From an uncultured Porphyromonadaceae bacterium (GTDB taxonomy: Bacteria > Bacteroidota > Bacteroidia > Bacteroidales > Muribaculaceae), in the NCBI GenBank assembly GCA_905193485.1, contig CAJJOX010000016.1, forward strand, positions 1 to 19,968: DNA of 19,968 nucleotides, read 5' to 3'. Below are positions 6,785-14,037 of the stretch, piece after piece. A model generated the notes under the pieces. It was not told where the DNA came from. It searched no databases and worked only from the letters and a program-made list of their open reading frames with translations. A program made the position numbers and the translations under genes. Position 1 is the stretch's first letter, and each line of letters opens with the position of its first letter.

Positions 6785-6816
6785 CAAAGATATGCAATTG
6801 GGCGTTTAATCGCAAA
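6785..6816 (-). promoter_or_regulatory. Promoter of sufT-lpxH, four bases before the ATG
   Basis: On the minus strand TTTG (6813-6816), a 20-bp spacer and TATCTTTG (6785-6792) match the consensus. Only TGTC separates the -7 box from the ATG. The start of transcription should fall on or within a few bases of the start codon. The promoter overlaps the 3' end of the symporter gene. Confidence 0.7.
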
Positions 6817-8179
6817 TTGTTGCAGGCGAAGGCCGGGTTTCGTCGGTTTTGTCTGCAAAATAACGTTGGGTTTCGGTGTTGACATCCTTGCGGAGCCGCA
6901 AGATCGTGATCATTGTGGGGAATGCCATCAGAGCGTAGAAGAGGTCGCAAAGCGCGACAGCTGCGTCGAGCGGCACAATGGCGAATATGATGAGAGTGCC
7001 GACGAAGAACCAGATGTAGCAGCGTGCGGCGCGTTGTCCCATCAGATAGGTGGCGCATCGGGTGCCGTAGAATGAATAGCTGAACATTGACGACATCGCG
7101 AAGCAGGCTACGATGCACATGAGCATATATTGTCCTCCCGGGATGGCGGATCCGAACGCATCCATGGCCATATCGAGGCCTTTTATGCCCGCGCCAGCGT
7201 CGGCCGGATTTCCGCAGAGCAGCAATGCGACGGCAGTGAGTGTGCACACGAATCCCGAATCGATGGCCGGCCCGAGCATTGCCACAAGTCCTTCTTTAAC
7301 CGGCTCGCGGTTGGCCGACGTGCCATGCATGATGGAGGCTGTCCCAACGCCGGCATCGTTGACAAGCGCGGCGCGGCGAGCTCCGATGATGGCTATTCCG
7401 GCAAGGCCCCCCCATCCTGCCTTGAGAGAGAATGCTTCGGCAAAAATGCTGTGGAATACGGCCGGAATGCCGGAAAGGTGCGTAGCCACGATGTAGAGGA
7501 CGAGCAGGAAGTAGGCGGCCACCATAAACGGCACAAGCACCGAGGCTACGGAGGCGATGCGTTTTACTCCGCCGATGGTGACGAGAGCCGTTATTGCGGC
7601 TATTATCACGCCGACAATAGCCTTTGCCATTGTGGGGTTTTCGATTGAGGCGAAAGAGCTTAAGGTGGAGAGAGTGGCTTCGGTCAGCTGATTGGCGTTC
7701 ATGATGCACAAAGTGCCGAACATTCCGGCGACCGCAAATATGGTGGCCAGCGGACGCCACTTGTCGGAGAGCGCGTTGCGGATAATGTGCATCGGTCCGC
7801 CATATGGCCGTCCCTGTTTGTCATAGCTGCGATATTTGACGGATAGAACGCCCTCATGATATTTTGTGGACATCCCAACCAGAGCGCTTACCCACATCCA
7901 GAATATGGCACCGGGGCCGCCTATTGCAAGGGCTATGGCCACACCGGCGATGTTGCCCATGCCGATTGTGGCTGCGACAACAGATGCAAGAGCCTGCACC
8001 GAGCTGATCTCGCCATTGCCGGAATGCTGTTTCTGCCTGAGCACGCGTAATGCTTCAGGAAGGCGTCGCAGCGATACGGCATGGGAGCGCAGAAGCAGAT
8101 ACAGGCCTCCGCCGATGAGGATTATAAAGAGGGGATAGCCGCATATGGTGTCGGCTATGGATGTGAGGACTCGGGTCAC
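6806..8179 (-). CDS. AGCS-family amino acid/sodium symporter
   Basis: This 457-residue polytopic membrane protein should import alanine or glycine with sodium. The family signature is clear: SVVAATIGMGNIAGVAIALA, then GGPGAIFWMWVSALVGM, with a KYHE(G)VLSVKYR loop and GGPMHIIRN. Later comes the conserved block GWGGLAGIAIIGARRAALVND and AGVGTASIMHG. I count about ten hydrophobic segments. Start codon: a GTG at 8179, since an in-frame TAA lies just upstream and no ATG is available. The gene follows the Ddh gene by 44 bp on the same strand, so a shared transcript is likely. Substrate cannot be set from sequence. The neighbour makes an amino acid linked to the D-Ala/meso-DAP wall pathway possible, but this is weak inference. 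Confidence 0.9.
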   Translation of the reverse strand: MTRVLTSIADTICGYPLFIILIGGGLYLLLRSHAVSLRRLPEALRVLRQKQHSGNGEISSVQALASVVAATIGMGNIAGVAIALAIGGPGAIFWMWVSALVGMSTKYHEGVLSVKYRSYDKQGRPYGGPMHIIRNALSDKWRPLATIFAVAGMFGTLCIMNANQLTEATLSTLSSFASIENPTMAKAIVGVIIAAITALVTIGGVKRIASVASVLVPFMVAAYFLLVLYIVATHLSGIPAVFHSIFAEAFSLKAGWGGLAGIAIIGARRAALVNDAGVGTASIMHGTSANREPVKEGLVAMLGPAIDSGFVCTLTAVALLLCGNPADAGAGIKGLDMAMDAFGSAIPGGQYMLMCIVACFAMSSMFSYSFYGTRCATYLMGQRAARCYIWFFVGTLIIFAIVPLDAAVALCDLFYALMAFPTMITILRLRKDVNTETQRYFADKTDETRPSPATICD

Positions 8180-8223
8180 TTGGCAGGATATGGGCGGTTA
8201 TGACGGATTTATGCCATATGATG

Positions 8224-9120
8224 TCAGACAAGATGGCGTATTAGCTCGGTGCGGTCGCCTTCAAGGAGGTCGATAACCGGTATTTCGATCATTGTGTAGG
8301 CTCCGGGGTGCTGGCGCATTGCCGCCCGTGCGGCTCCCACGAGAATCTGGGCGGTGAGAGCCGGGTTGTTGATCGACATGTTGAATTCAAAACGCTGATT
8401 CTGCGTTTTTCCGCTCACTCCTTTGCGCACCATGTTGACGCCGTGGCCCATGTCTTTTACTTCGTCGACGCTTGCCACAGCCATGACGTGGGTTTCATCG
8501 GAAGCGAAATAAGGGTCTTCTTTTACGGCACGTGTCACCTCGTCGATGTCGGCGCCCGGTTCGAGCTCGACGTAGACCATACGCCGGTGTATTCCCGTGC
8601 CGAGCGGTATCGTCATTGAAAGGGCGTTTTTAACGCCCGGTTTTGATTTGACGCACACGGTGTGTCCCATGCTCATGCCCGGGCCGAAATTGGTGTAAGT
8701 GATGCCTTTTGGCGCGGCTGCCTGCAAAAGGGCGCGCACGACAGAGTCGCTCCCCGGATCCCAACCGGCCGATATGACGGCGACGGTGCCGTTGGCCCGG
8801 GCTATGGTGTCGAGGCGGGAGCGAAGGTCGACGATCGATGTGTGGATGTCGTAGGAGTCGACGGTGTTGATTCCTTCGGCAAGATATTGTGCGGCATAAT
8901 GCTCGACCTGACGAGTGGGGGTGCACAGGATTGCCACGTCTGTTTTGCCGAGGTCGTGGATGTCGGTCACCACTTTATATGGTGTGAGTTCGGCTGGGAT
9001 TTCGCTTGTGTTGCGGCGAACGATGCCTGCGATTTCAAAGTCGGGGGCTGCCTGAAGTGCGTCAAGCACGAAATGGCCGATATTGCCGTAGCCCACGATA
9101 GCTGCCTTTATTTTTGTCAT
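8224..9120 (-). CDS. ddh: meso-diaminopimelate D-dehydrogenase
   Basis: This 298-residue NADP-dependent enzyme makes meso-diaminopimelate directly from tetrahydrodipicolinate and ammonia, for lysine and peptidoglycan. The N-terminal Rossmann motif is VGYGNIG (residues 9-15), followed by the nucleotide-site loop CTPTR (66-70). The substrate region has SAGWDPGSDS (117-126) and TNFGPGMSMGH (143-153). The C-terminus MRQHPGAYTMIEIP is also characteristic. This single-step route replaces several Dap enzymes in the bacteria that have it. The AGCS symporter gene lies 44 bp downstream. No clear promoter box was found in the 94 bp before it, so transcription may come partly through the hairpin after ackA. 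Confidence 0.92.
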   Translation of the reverse strand: MTKIKAAIVGYGNIGHFVLDALQAAPDFEIAGIVRRNTSEIPAELTPYKVVTDIHDLGKTDVAILCTPTRQVEHYAAQYLAEGINTVDSYDIHTSIVDLRSRLDTIARANGTVAVISAGWDPGSDSVVRALLQAAAPKGITYTNFGPGMSMGHTVCVKSKPGVKNALSMTIPLGTGIHRRMVYVELEPGADIDEVTRAVKEDPYFASDETHVMAVASVDEVKDMGHGVNMVRKGVSGKTQNQRFEFNMSINNPALTAQILVGAARAAMRQHPGAYTMIEIPVIDLLEGDRTELIRHLV

Positions 9121-9143
9121 CTTGAGTTGTGATTTTCAGTTAA

Positions 9144-9187
9144 GGCGGGTATCCGCTTGCGATTAGGTTGAATAGCGGATACCCGCC
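9144..9187 (-). terminator. Long perfect hairpin between ackA and ddh
   Basis: A perfect 14-bp GC-rich stem (9144-9157 with 9174-9187) encloses a 16-nt loop. It begins 28 bp after the ackA stop. There is no T run on either side, so it may be a weak terminator, an mRNA-stabilising 3' end, or a control point before ddh. Confidence 0.6.
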
Positions 9188-9214
9188 GGAATGGTCGGAT
9201 AATAAATGATAGTG

Positions 9215-10417
9215 TCAGAGTGCACCGACAATTGCTTCGGTGTCACGCGCGATCATCAGCTCTTCGTCGGTGGGGATTACCACGACTTTCACTCGTGATT
9301 GCGGTGTGGAGATTTCGGCTTCACGACCGCGCACAGTGGCGTTGAAAGCATTGTCAATCTCTACGCCCATGAAGCGCAGCGGGGCACAGACGTTTTCGCG
9401 TACGCCGGTCTGGTTTTCTCCGACGCCGCCGGTGAAAACGATCACATCGAGGCCACCCATCTCGGCTGCGTAGGCGCCGATATATTTGATGATGCGCTGT
9501 TCATACATGTCGAGCGCGAGTTTGGCTTTCTCGTTGCCTTCTTTGACGGCTGCCTCGATCTCGCGCATGTCGTTGGAGAGGCCGCTGACACCTGCGACGC
9601 CGCTCTCCTTGTTGATGATGTTCTGCATCTGTCCGATGGATAGATTGTGTTTGTTCATCAAAAAGGTGATAGCGCCCGGATCGACATCGCCCACACGGGT
9701 GCCCATCATGAGTCCTTCCGTCGGAGTAAGTCCCATCGATGTGTCGACGCTCCGTCCGTTGAGCACGGCTGTGATGGATCCGCCGTTGCCGATATGGCAG
9801 GTGACCATCTTGCAGTCGGTGATGTCGATGCCGAGGAACTCGGCGGCGCGGGCGCTGACGTAACGGTGGCTGGTGCCGTGGAAACCATATCGGCGCACGC
9901 CATCCTCGGCGTAATATTTGTAGGGGAGGGCATACATGTAGCTTTTGGCCGGCATGGTCTGGTGGAATGCCGTGTCGAAAACGGCCACTTGCGGCACTTC
10001 AGGCATCAGGGCCGTGATAGCTTCGATACCCGTGATGTTGGCCGGGTTGTGCAGGGGGGCAAGGTCGTAGCAGTCTTTTACCTGCCGTATCACTTCGGGT
10101 GTGATCAGCACGCTTTTGCTGAATTTTTCAGCGCCGTGCACCACACGGTGGCCGACGGCGTCAATTTCGTCGAAGCTTTTGATGCATCCGGTCTTGGGGT
10201 CGGTGAGGTTTGAGAGGATAGCTTCAACGCCCTGACGGTGGTCGATGTGGCCGAGTTCGGTGATGGCTTTGGAGCCGTCGGGGAGGCGGTATTTGAGGAA
10301 TCCGTCGTCAAGGCCAATTTTTTCCACTCCGCCCTCTGCGAGGGTCTGATCGGTTTTTGTGTCGATGAGTTTGTATTTCACGGAGCTACTTCCGCAGTTG
10401 AGCACAAGGATTTTCAT
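9215..10417 (-). CDS. ackA: Acetate kinase
   Basis: This 400-residue cytoplasmic enzyme converts acetyl phosphate and ADP to acetate and ATP. The ASKHA-fold motifs and active-site residues are complete: NCGSSSVKY with N7, GHRVVHG with R91, VFDTAFHQT with D148, YGFHGTSH with H180, GNGGS, MGTRVGDVDPG with the catalytic arginine, FTGGVGEN, and PTDEELMIARDT at the C-terminus. The length is usual for the family. It lies 33 bp downstream of pta in the standard pta-ackA order, giving the main ATP-yielding route to acetate in fermenting Bacteroidales. Confidence 0.98.
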   Translation of the reverse strand: MKILVLNCGSSSVKYKLIDTKTDQTLAEGGVEKIGLDDGFLKYRLPDGSKAITELGHIDHRQGVEAILSNLTDPKTGCIKSFDEIDAVGHRVVHGAEKFSKSVLITPEVIRQVKDCYDLAPLHNPANITGIEAITALMPEVPQVAVFDTAFHQTMPAKSYMYALPYKYYAEDGVRRYGFHGTSHRYVSARAAEFLGIDITDCKMVTCHIGNGGSITAVLNGRSVDTSMGLTPTEGLMMGTRVGDVDPGAITFLMNKHNLSIGQMQNIINKESGVAGVSGLSNDMREIEAAVKEGNEKAKLALDMYEQRIIKYIGAYAAEMGGLDVIVFTGGVGENQTGVRENVCAPLRFMGVEIDNAFNATVRGREAEISTPQSRVKVVVIPTDEELMIARDTEAIVGAL

Positions 10418-10450
10418 ATCGTGAGGGATAATGTCGTGAGAAATAACTGA

Positions 10451-11461
10451 TTATTTTTTGAGCCCGATGGCCTGGTTGCAGGTCATGATGATGGTCTTGT
10501 AGATGTCTTCGGGGAAGCAACCGCGTGAGAGGTCGTTGACCGGAGCCGCAAGTCCCTGAAGCACGGGGCCTACGGCCTGCACGCCACCAAGGCGTTGCAC
10601 GAGTTTGTAGGCGATGTTGCCCACTTCGAGCGATGGGAATATGAGCACGTTGGCCCGACCGCTGAGCGGACTGTTCGGCGATTTTGTGTGAGCCACGCCC
10701 GGCACGATGGCGGCGTCGGCCTGGAGCTCGCCGTCGAGTATGAGGTTGGGCTCCATTTCGTGTGCGATGCGGGTAGCCTCGATTACCTTGTCGACACGAT
10801 CGTGTCGTGCGCTGCCTTTGGTCGAGAAGCTGAGAATGGCAACGCGTGGTTCGATTCCGGCTATGTCGCGGGCGGTCTGTGCGGAAGAAACGGCTATCTG
10901 AGCCAGTTGCGGAGCTGTGGGGTCGGGGACTACGGCGCAGTCGGCAAACACCATTATGCCGTTGGTGCCGAAGTTGACACCTTCGGGAAGCAGCATGATG
11001 AATGCTCCTGACACCACGTCGATGCCTGGCTGTGTCTTGATCACCTGGAAAGCGGCACGGAGCACGTTGCCTGTGGTGTTCATGGCTCCTGCCACCTGTC
11101 CGTCGGCGTCGCCGGCCTTAACCATCAGGCATCCGAGATATAGCGGATTGGCTGCGGTGAGGCGAGCTTCTTCCATGGTTATTCCTTTTTTCTTGCGGAG
11201 ATCGAAGAAGAGAGGTGCATAACGGTCGATTACTTTTTCGTCGGCGGGGTTGACGATCGTGACACCGGATATGTGGTCGAGTTTGAGGTCGCGAGCCATA
11301 CGGTGTATTTCGGTCGGGTCGCCGATAAGGATGATGTCGGCTATATGGTCGGCGATGATACGGTCGGCGGCTGTGAGCGTACGGGGCTCTGTGCCTTCAG
11401 GTAGCACAATGCGCTGAGGATGCTTGATGGCGTTTTCCGTCAGTTTATCAAAAAGATTCAT
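10451..11461 (-). CDS. pta: Phosphate acetyltransferase (short form)
   Basis: This 336-residue cytoplasmic enzyme exchanges CoA for phosphate to make acetyl phosphate from acetyl-CoA. It consists only of the PTA_PTB catalytic domain, without the N-terminal DRTGG/P-loop regions of the long E. coli form. Key segments are RIVLPEGTEPRTL at the start, LSFSTKGSARHDRVDKV in the middle, ILDGELQADAAIVP, SPLSGRANVLIFPSLEVGN and GPVLQGLAAPVNDLSRGC near the end. The latter half holds the known catalytic Ser/Arg/Asp cluster of the family. ackA follows 33 bp later. A -7 box lies 31 bp before the ATG. Confidence 0.97.
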   Translation of the reverse strand: MNLFDKLTENAIKHPQRIVLPEGTEPRTLTAADRIIADHIADIILIGDPTEIHRMARDLKLDHISGVTIVNPADEKVIDRYAPLFFDLRKKKGITMEEARLTAANPLYLGCLMVKAGDADGQVAGAMNTTGNVLRAAFQVIKTQPGIDVVSGAFIMLLPEGVNFGTNGIMVFADCAVVPDPTAPQLAQIAVSSAQTARDIAGIEPRVAILSFSTKGSARHDRVDKVIEATRIAHEMEPNLILDGELQADAAIVPGVAHTKSPNSPLSGRANVLIFPSLEVGNIAYKLVQRLGGVQAVGPVLQGLAAPVNDLSRGCFPEDIYKTIIMTCNQAIGLKK

Positions 11462-11492
11462 AATATGTCGGATGTTTATGTTTAGTTATGTG

Positions 11493-11500
11493 CAAAGGTA
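11493..11500 (-). promoter_or_regulatory. -7 box for pta-ackA
   Basis: On the minus strand TACCTTTG matches TAnnTTTG, with a predicted start near 11486 and a leader of about 25 nt. The -33 element is poor (CGTG at the expected distance). Confidence 0.6.
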
Positions 11501-11667
11501 GTGATTTTTGCGCTCGTTATCACGTGTGTCAGCTCAATTTTTTTGCCGTCGGTGAAATTATTCAGTTGAAATTGTGGCGGGGTTCCCGAACATTCATCGG
11601 CAAGACCGCGTTGTCGGTATATACAAGCATTAAAAACCATGTATAACCGTTAAAAAGACTATTGATT

Positions 11668-11841
11668 ATGAACTCACGCCGATATGAAAATGATGGTGAT
11701 CACCGCCGTCGCCGTAAAACGCAGTTGTGGATTTCGATAGGAGCCGTGGTGCTCATAGTGTTGCTGATATTATGGCTGACAATCGCCGATCTATGGGGTG
11801 ACACGGATGTCAATGCCATATTTCCGATGATCAATTCCTGA
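11668..11841 (+). CDS. Small single-pass membrane protein, 57 residues
   Basis: The ATG at 11668 opens a 57-residue frame. It has a hydrophilic, strongly basic N-terminus containing HRRRRKTQ, one hydrophobic segment at about residues 21-40 (LWISIGAVVLIVLLILWLTI), and a short acidic tail (DLWGDTD) ending NAIFPMINS. Basic residues before the segment and acids after it predict the N-terminus inside. The codon pattern and an A-rich stretch before the ATG support a real gene. It lies between pta (divergent) and rplS (convergent), with the rplS terminator just past its stop. I do not recognise a family and assign no function. Confidence 0.7.
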   Translation: MNSRRYENDGDHRRRRKTQLWISIGAVVLIVLLILWLTIADLWGDTDVNAIFPMINS

Positions 11842-11859
11842 TATCGATCAATTGTATAT

Positions 11860-11903
11860 AAAAAACGCTCCCCGACTTCCGGCAAAGTCCGGATGCGGGG
11901 AGC
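11860..11903 (-). terminator. Rho-independent terminator of rplS
   Basis: On the minus strand GCTCCCC pairs with GGGGAGC (11897-11903 with 11867-11873), with a second inner stem of about 5 bp. This is followed by CG and six T residues. It lies 34 bp after the rplS stop. Confidence 0.9.
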
Positions 11904-11936
11904 TGATTCGTTTGAGCCCGGTTTGAGCAGAGAAGC

Positions 11937-12305
11937 TTACGCTTTAGCGGCGCGGTCTTTCGGACGGCGTTCTTTGATGCGGGCTTTTTTGCCGGTGAGA
12001 TTGCGCAGATAGTAGAGTTTAGCGCGGCGCACCTTGCCGAGTTTGTTGACGGTGATTGAGTCGATGAACGGCGATTCGATAGGGAAGATACGTTCAACGC
12101 CGATGTTGTCGCTCATTTTGCGCACAGTGAAGCGCTTTTTTTCACCTTCGCCCGAAATCTTGATGACAACACCGCGATATTGCTGAATACGCTCTTTATT
12201 GCCTTCTTTAATGCGGTAAGCAACGGTGATAGTGTCGCCGGGACCGAATTCGGGATGTGTTTTGCCGGTGGCGAAAGCCTCTTCGGCAACTTTGATTAAA
12301 TCCAT
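11937..12305 (-). CDS. rplS: Ribosomal protein bL19
   Basis: This 122-residue protein of the large ribosomal subunit sits at the interface with the small subunit. It shows the family landmarks [53 protein letters not shown] and [20 protein letters not shown]. The C-terminus is basic ([12 protein letters not shown]). In many bacteria rplS ends an rpsP-rimM-trmD-rplS operon. Here it stands alone with its own promoter, a structured leader and its own terminator, as often seen in Bacteroidota. Own control of its mRNA by the protein is possible given the leader. Confidence 0.98.
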   Translation of the reverse strand: MDLIKVAEEAFATGKTHPEFGPGDTITVAYRIKEGNKERIQQYRGVVIKISGEGEKKRFTVRKMSDNIGVERIFPIESPFIDSITVNKLGKVRRAKLYYLRNLTGKKARIKERRPKDRAAKA

Positions 12306-12335
12306 TTTTTATTGCAATTAAAATGTTAACACTTG

Positions 12336-12376
12336 CCGCAATATTCGCAGGCTGCATGTCCTGCCAGAGATTGCGG
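12336..12376 (-). promoter_or_regulatory. Structured leader of rplS (possible L19 control site)
   Basis: The leader folds into an outer 7-bp stem (12336-12342 with 12370-12376, CCGCAAT/ATTGCGG) and an inner 5-bp stem (12347-12351 with 12360-12364) with an 8-nt loop. Internal loops separate the two. This sits between the rplS promoter and the ATG, a usual place for a ribosomal-protein autoregulatory site. Confidence 0.45.
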
Positions 12377-12385
12377 AATCGGCCG

Positions 12386-12393
12386 CAAAGTTA
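12386..12393 (-). promoter_or_regulatory. -7 box for rplS
   Basis: On the minus strand TAACTTTG matches TAnnTTTG. A partial -33 (TGTTG) lies 20 bp upstream. The predicted leader is about 75 nt. Confidence 0.6.
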
Positions 12394-12447
12394 CATTTTT
12401 ATTTCCAACCACACAACAGATTCGCATAATTTCGTGAAAAATCTGCT

Positions 12448-12477
12448 CAGATCCGTCTGATTGCAGATCCGTCTGAT
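12448..12477. repeat. Two tandem copies of a 14-bp repeat upstream of queA
   Basis: CAGATCCGTCTGAT occurs at 12448-12461 and 12464-12477 (period 16 bp). A third partial copy, GTCTGATC, begins near 12489. Each copy has CAGA/TCTG arms. The gene-free stretch 12306-12689 also holds the rplS leader and promoter and the queA -7 box; nothing else was seen in it. Confidence 0.65.
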
Positions 12478-12526
12478 CTTTCGGCAAGTCTGATCGCGGA
12501 ATGGCGGGGATATTCGAGAAAATCGC

Positions 12527-12534
12527 TAATTTTG
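12527..12534 (+). promoter_or_regulatory. -7 box for queA
   Basis: TAATTTTG matches TAnnTTTG. There is no clear TTTG at the -33 distance. It implies a leader of about 150 nt. The tandem repeat at 12448-12477 lies about 50-80 bp upstream, where an activator or repressor might bind. Confidence 0.45.
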
Positions 12535-12689
12535 CAAGATAATGGTGGAGTATGATCCGGGTTGCGGAGAATTATGCAGGCTGCCCCTTCATGATATGAT
12601 CCCTACAAGCGGGTGTGATTCAGGCGGCTGCGATTCGGATTGGTGAAATTTGCGGAATGATATGCTTTGAAAATTATATATTGTGAGAT

Positions 12690-13922
12690 ATGGATGACAT
12701 AAAAGATATTGAAATGGCGGAGTTTAACTATCCGCTTCCGGAGGAACGCATTGCCAAGCACCCGTTATCGCAGCGCGACGGTTGCCGGTTGCTCGTGCGG
12801 CGTGGCGACGGCTCGCTTGAAGACCGTCGTTTCTGTGAGTTGCCCGAGCTGCTTCCCGCCGACACACTCCTTATATATAATAATACGCGCGTAATCAACG
12901 CTCGTGTGCGTATGCGCAAACCTTCGGGTGCGCTCATTGAAATCTTTTGCCTCGAGCCTGAACGCCCCCGTGACTATGAGCAGTGTTTTGCCTCAACATC
13001 GCGTTGCTCCTGGAGCTGTCTTGTGGGCAACAGCAAGCGGTGGAAAGAGGGCGCGCTCTCGACAGATGTTGCCGTCGGGAACCGTACAGTGAGCCTTAAG
13101 GCCGAGCGGTTGAGCAGGACGGATGCAGGGTCGGTGGTGGAGTTTTCATGGGATGATCCGTCGGTCACGTTTTCCCAGCTTATCGAATCGGTGGGCGAGA
13201 TTCCGATTCCGCCGTATCTAAACCGATCGACCGAGGCCACGGATGCGACTGACTATCAGACAGTGTATTCGCGTATCGACGGATCTGTGGCCGCACCTAC
13301 GGCCGGACTGCACTTTACACCCGAAACGCTGCGTCGTATATCAGCAAAGGGTATCGAGCGTCTTGAGGTGACACTTCATGTCGGAGCCGGTACGTTTCAG
13401 CCGGTCAAGAGCGCGACTATCGGCGACCATCCGATGCACAGCGAATTTATTGCCGTAAGGCGGGATGTGATCGCACGGTTGGCCGACAAAACTACGGTGA
13501 CAGCTGTAGGCACTACGTCGGTGCGAACGCTTGAAAGCCTTTATCATCTCGGCTGCATGGCCTCGCAGGGCATGCAGCTCGATGAGGTGCCGCAATGGTA
13601 TCCCTACGATTCAACACATCCCGATCTGTCGGCAGAACAGGCATTCCAGGCATTGCTCGACTATATGGATGCGCATTCGCTTGATCAGCTCACGGCCGCG
13701 ACCCGCATCATCATAGTCCCGGGGTATCGATTCCGAGTCGTCGACGCCATGGTCACCAATTTCCATCAGCCGCAGTCGACACTTCTGTTGCTGGTGTCGG
13801 CTTTCACCGGAGGCGACTGGCGGCGGATGTATGACCACGCATTAAAGTCGGACTATCGTTTCCTCAGTTATGGCGATGCGGAATTGCTGTTCCACGATTG
13901 TTCCACGAGTTATAAACAATAA
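12690..13922 (+). CDS. queA: S-adenosylmethionine:tRNA ribosyltransferase-isomerase, long form
   Basis: This 410-residue enzyme should move the ribosyl part of SAM onto preQ1 in tRNA to form epoxyqueuosine. Family landmarks run in order: FNYPLPEERIAKHPLSQRDG, LIYNNTRVINARV, SVGEIPIPPYLNR, TDYQTVYS, APTAGLHFTPETLRR, VTLHVGAGTFQPVKS, HPMHSEFI, VGTTSVRTLESL (273-284), PGYRFRVVDAMVTNFHQPQS and LLLLVSAFTGG, ending FLSYGDAELL. It is about 60 residues longer than the usual 345. The main extra block lies at about 285-339, between RTLESL and PGYRF. A shorter QueA may exist elsewhere in the genome, so this could be a paralogue. The start MDDIKDIEMAEFNY fits Bacteroidota homologues. Confidence 0.9.
   Translation: MDDIKDIEMAEFNYPLPEERIAKHPLSQRDGCRLLVRRGDGSLEDRRFCELPELLPADTLLIYNNTRVINARVRMRKPSGALIEIFCLEPERPRDYEQCFASTSRCSWSCLVGNSKRWKEGALSTDVAVGNRTVSLKAERLSRTDAGSVVEFSWDDPSVTFSQLIESVGEIPIPPYLNRSTEATDATDYQTVYSRIDGSVAAPTAGLHFTPETLRRISAKGIERLEVTLHVGAGTFQPVKSATIGDHPMHSEFIAVRRDVIARLADKTTVTAVGTTSVRTLESLYHLGCMASQGMQLDEVPQWYPYDSTHPDLSAEQAFQALLDYMDAHSLDQLTAATRIIIVPGYRFRVVDAMVTNFHQPQSTLLLLVSAFTGGDWRRMYDHALKSDYRFLSYGDAELLFHDCSTSYKQ
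13888..13908 (+). repeat. Tandem TGTTCCACGA, a parS-like half-site, before parA
   Basis: TGTTCCACGA occurs at 13888-13897 and 13899-13908 (period 11 bp), at the end of queA and about 130 bp before parA. The first eight bases match the TGTTNCAC half of the parS palindrome. The two copies are direct, not inverted, so this is not a standard parS. They fall in different codon frames, so the repeat is not a protein repeat. Confidence 0.4.
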
Positions 13923-13965
13923 GGTTACTTTATCGACATTTAACATAAAAACCGACGCACGCGAC

Positions 13966-13996
13966 TTTCAAAAATGCCCGGAATGTGATTACTTTG
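13966..13996 (+). promoter_or_regulatory. Candidate promoter of the parAB operon
   Basis: TTTC (13966-13969), a 19-bp spacer and TTACTTTG (13989-13996) each differ from the consensus by one base. The predicted start is near 14003, with a 35-nt leader. Confidence 0.45.
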
Positions 13997-14037
13997 CACC
14001 ATTGTTAATAGACACACAAGTTTTTCACGACTCATAC

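Noticed and set aside
6781..6885. N-terminal extension of the SufT-like protein
   Set aside because: It overlaps the end of the symporter gene and the promoter, and has no family similarity.
11519..11535. CACGTG at 11521 as parS
   Set aside because: The flanks do not match the parS arms on either side.
12535..12689. preQ1 riboswitch in the queA leader
   Set aside because: I could not find the conserved preQ1 aptamer pattern; QueA leaders in this phylum are not known to me to carry one.
13870..14037. N-terminal extension of parA overlapping queA
   Set aside because: It holds no ParA homology, overlaps queA in another frame, and lies before the predicted promoter; MGKIIAIANQKGG at 14038 is the normal start.
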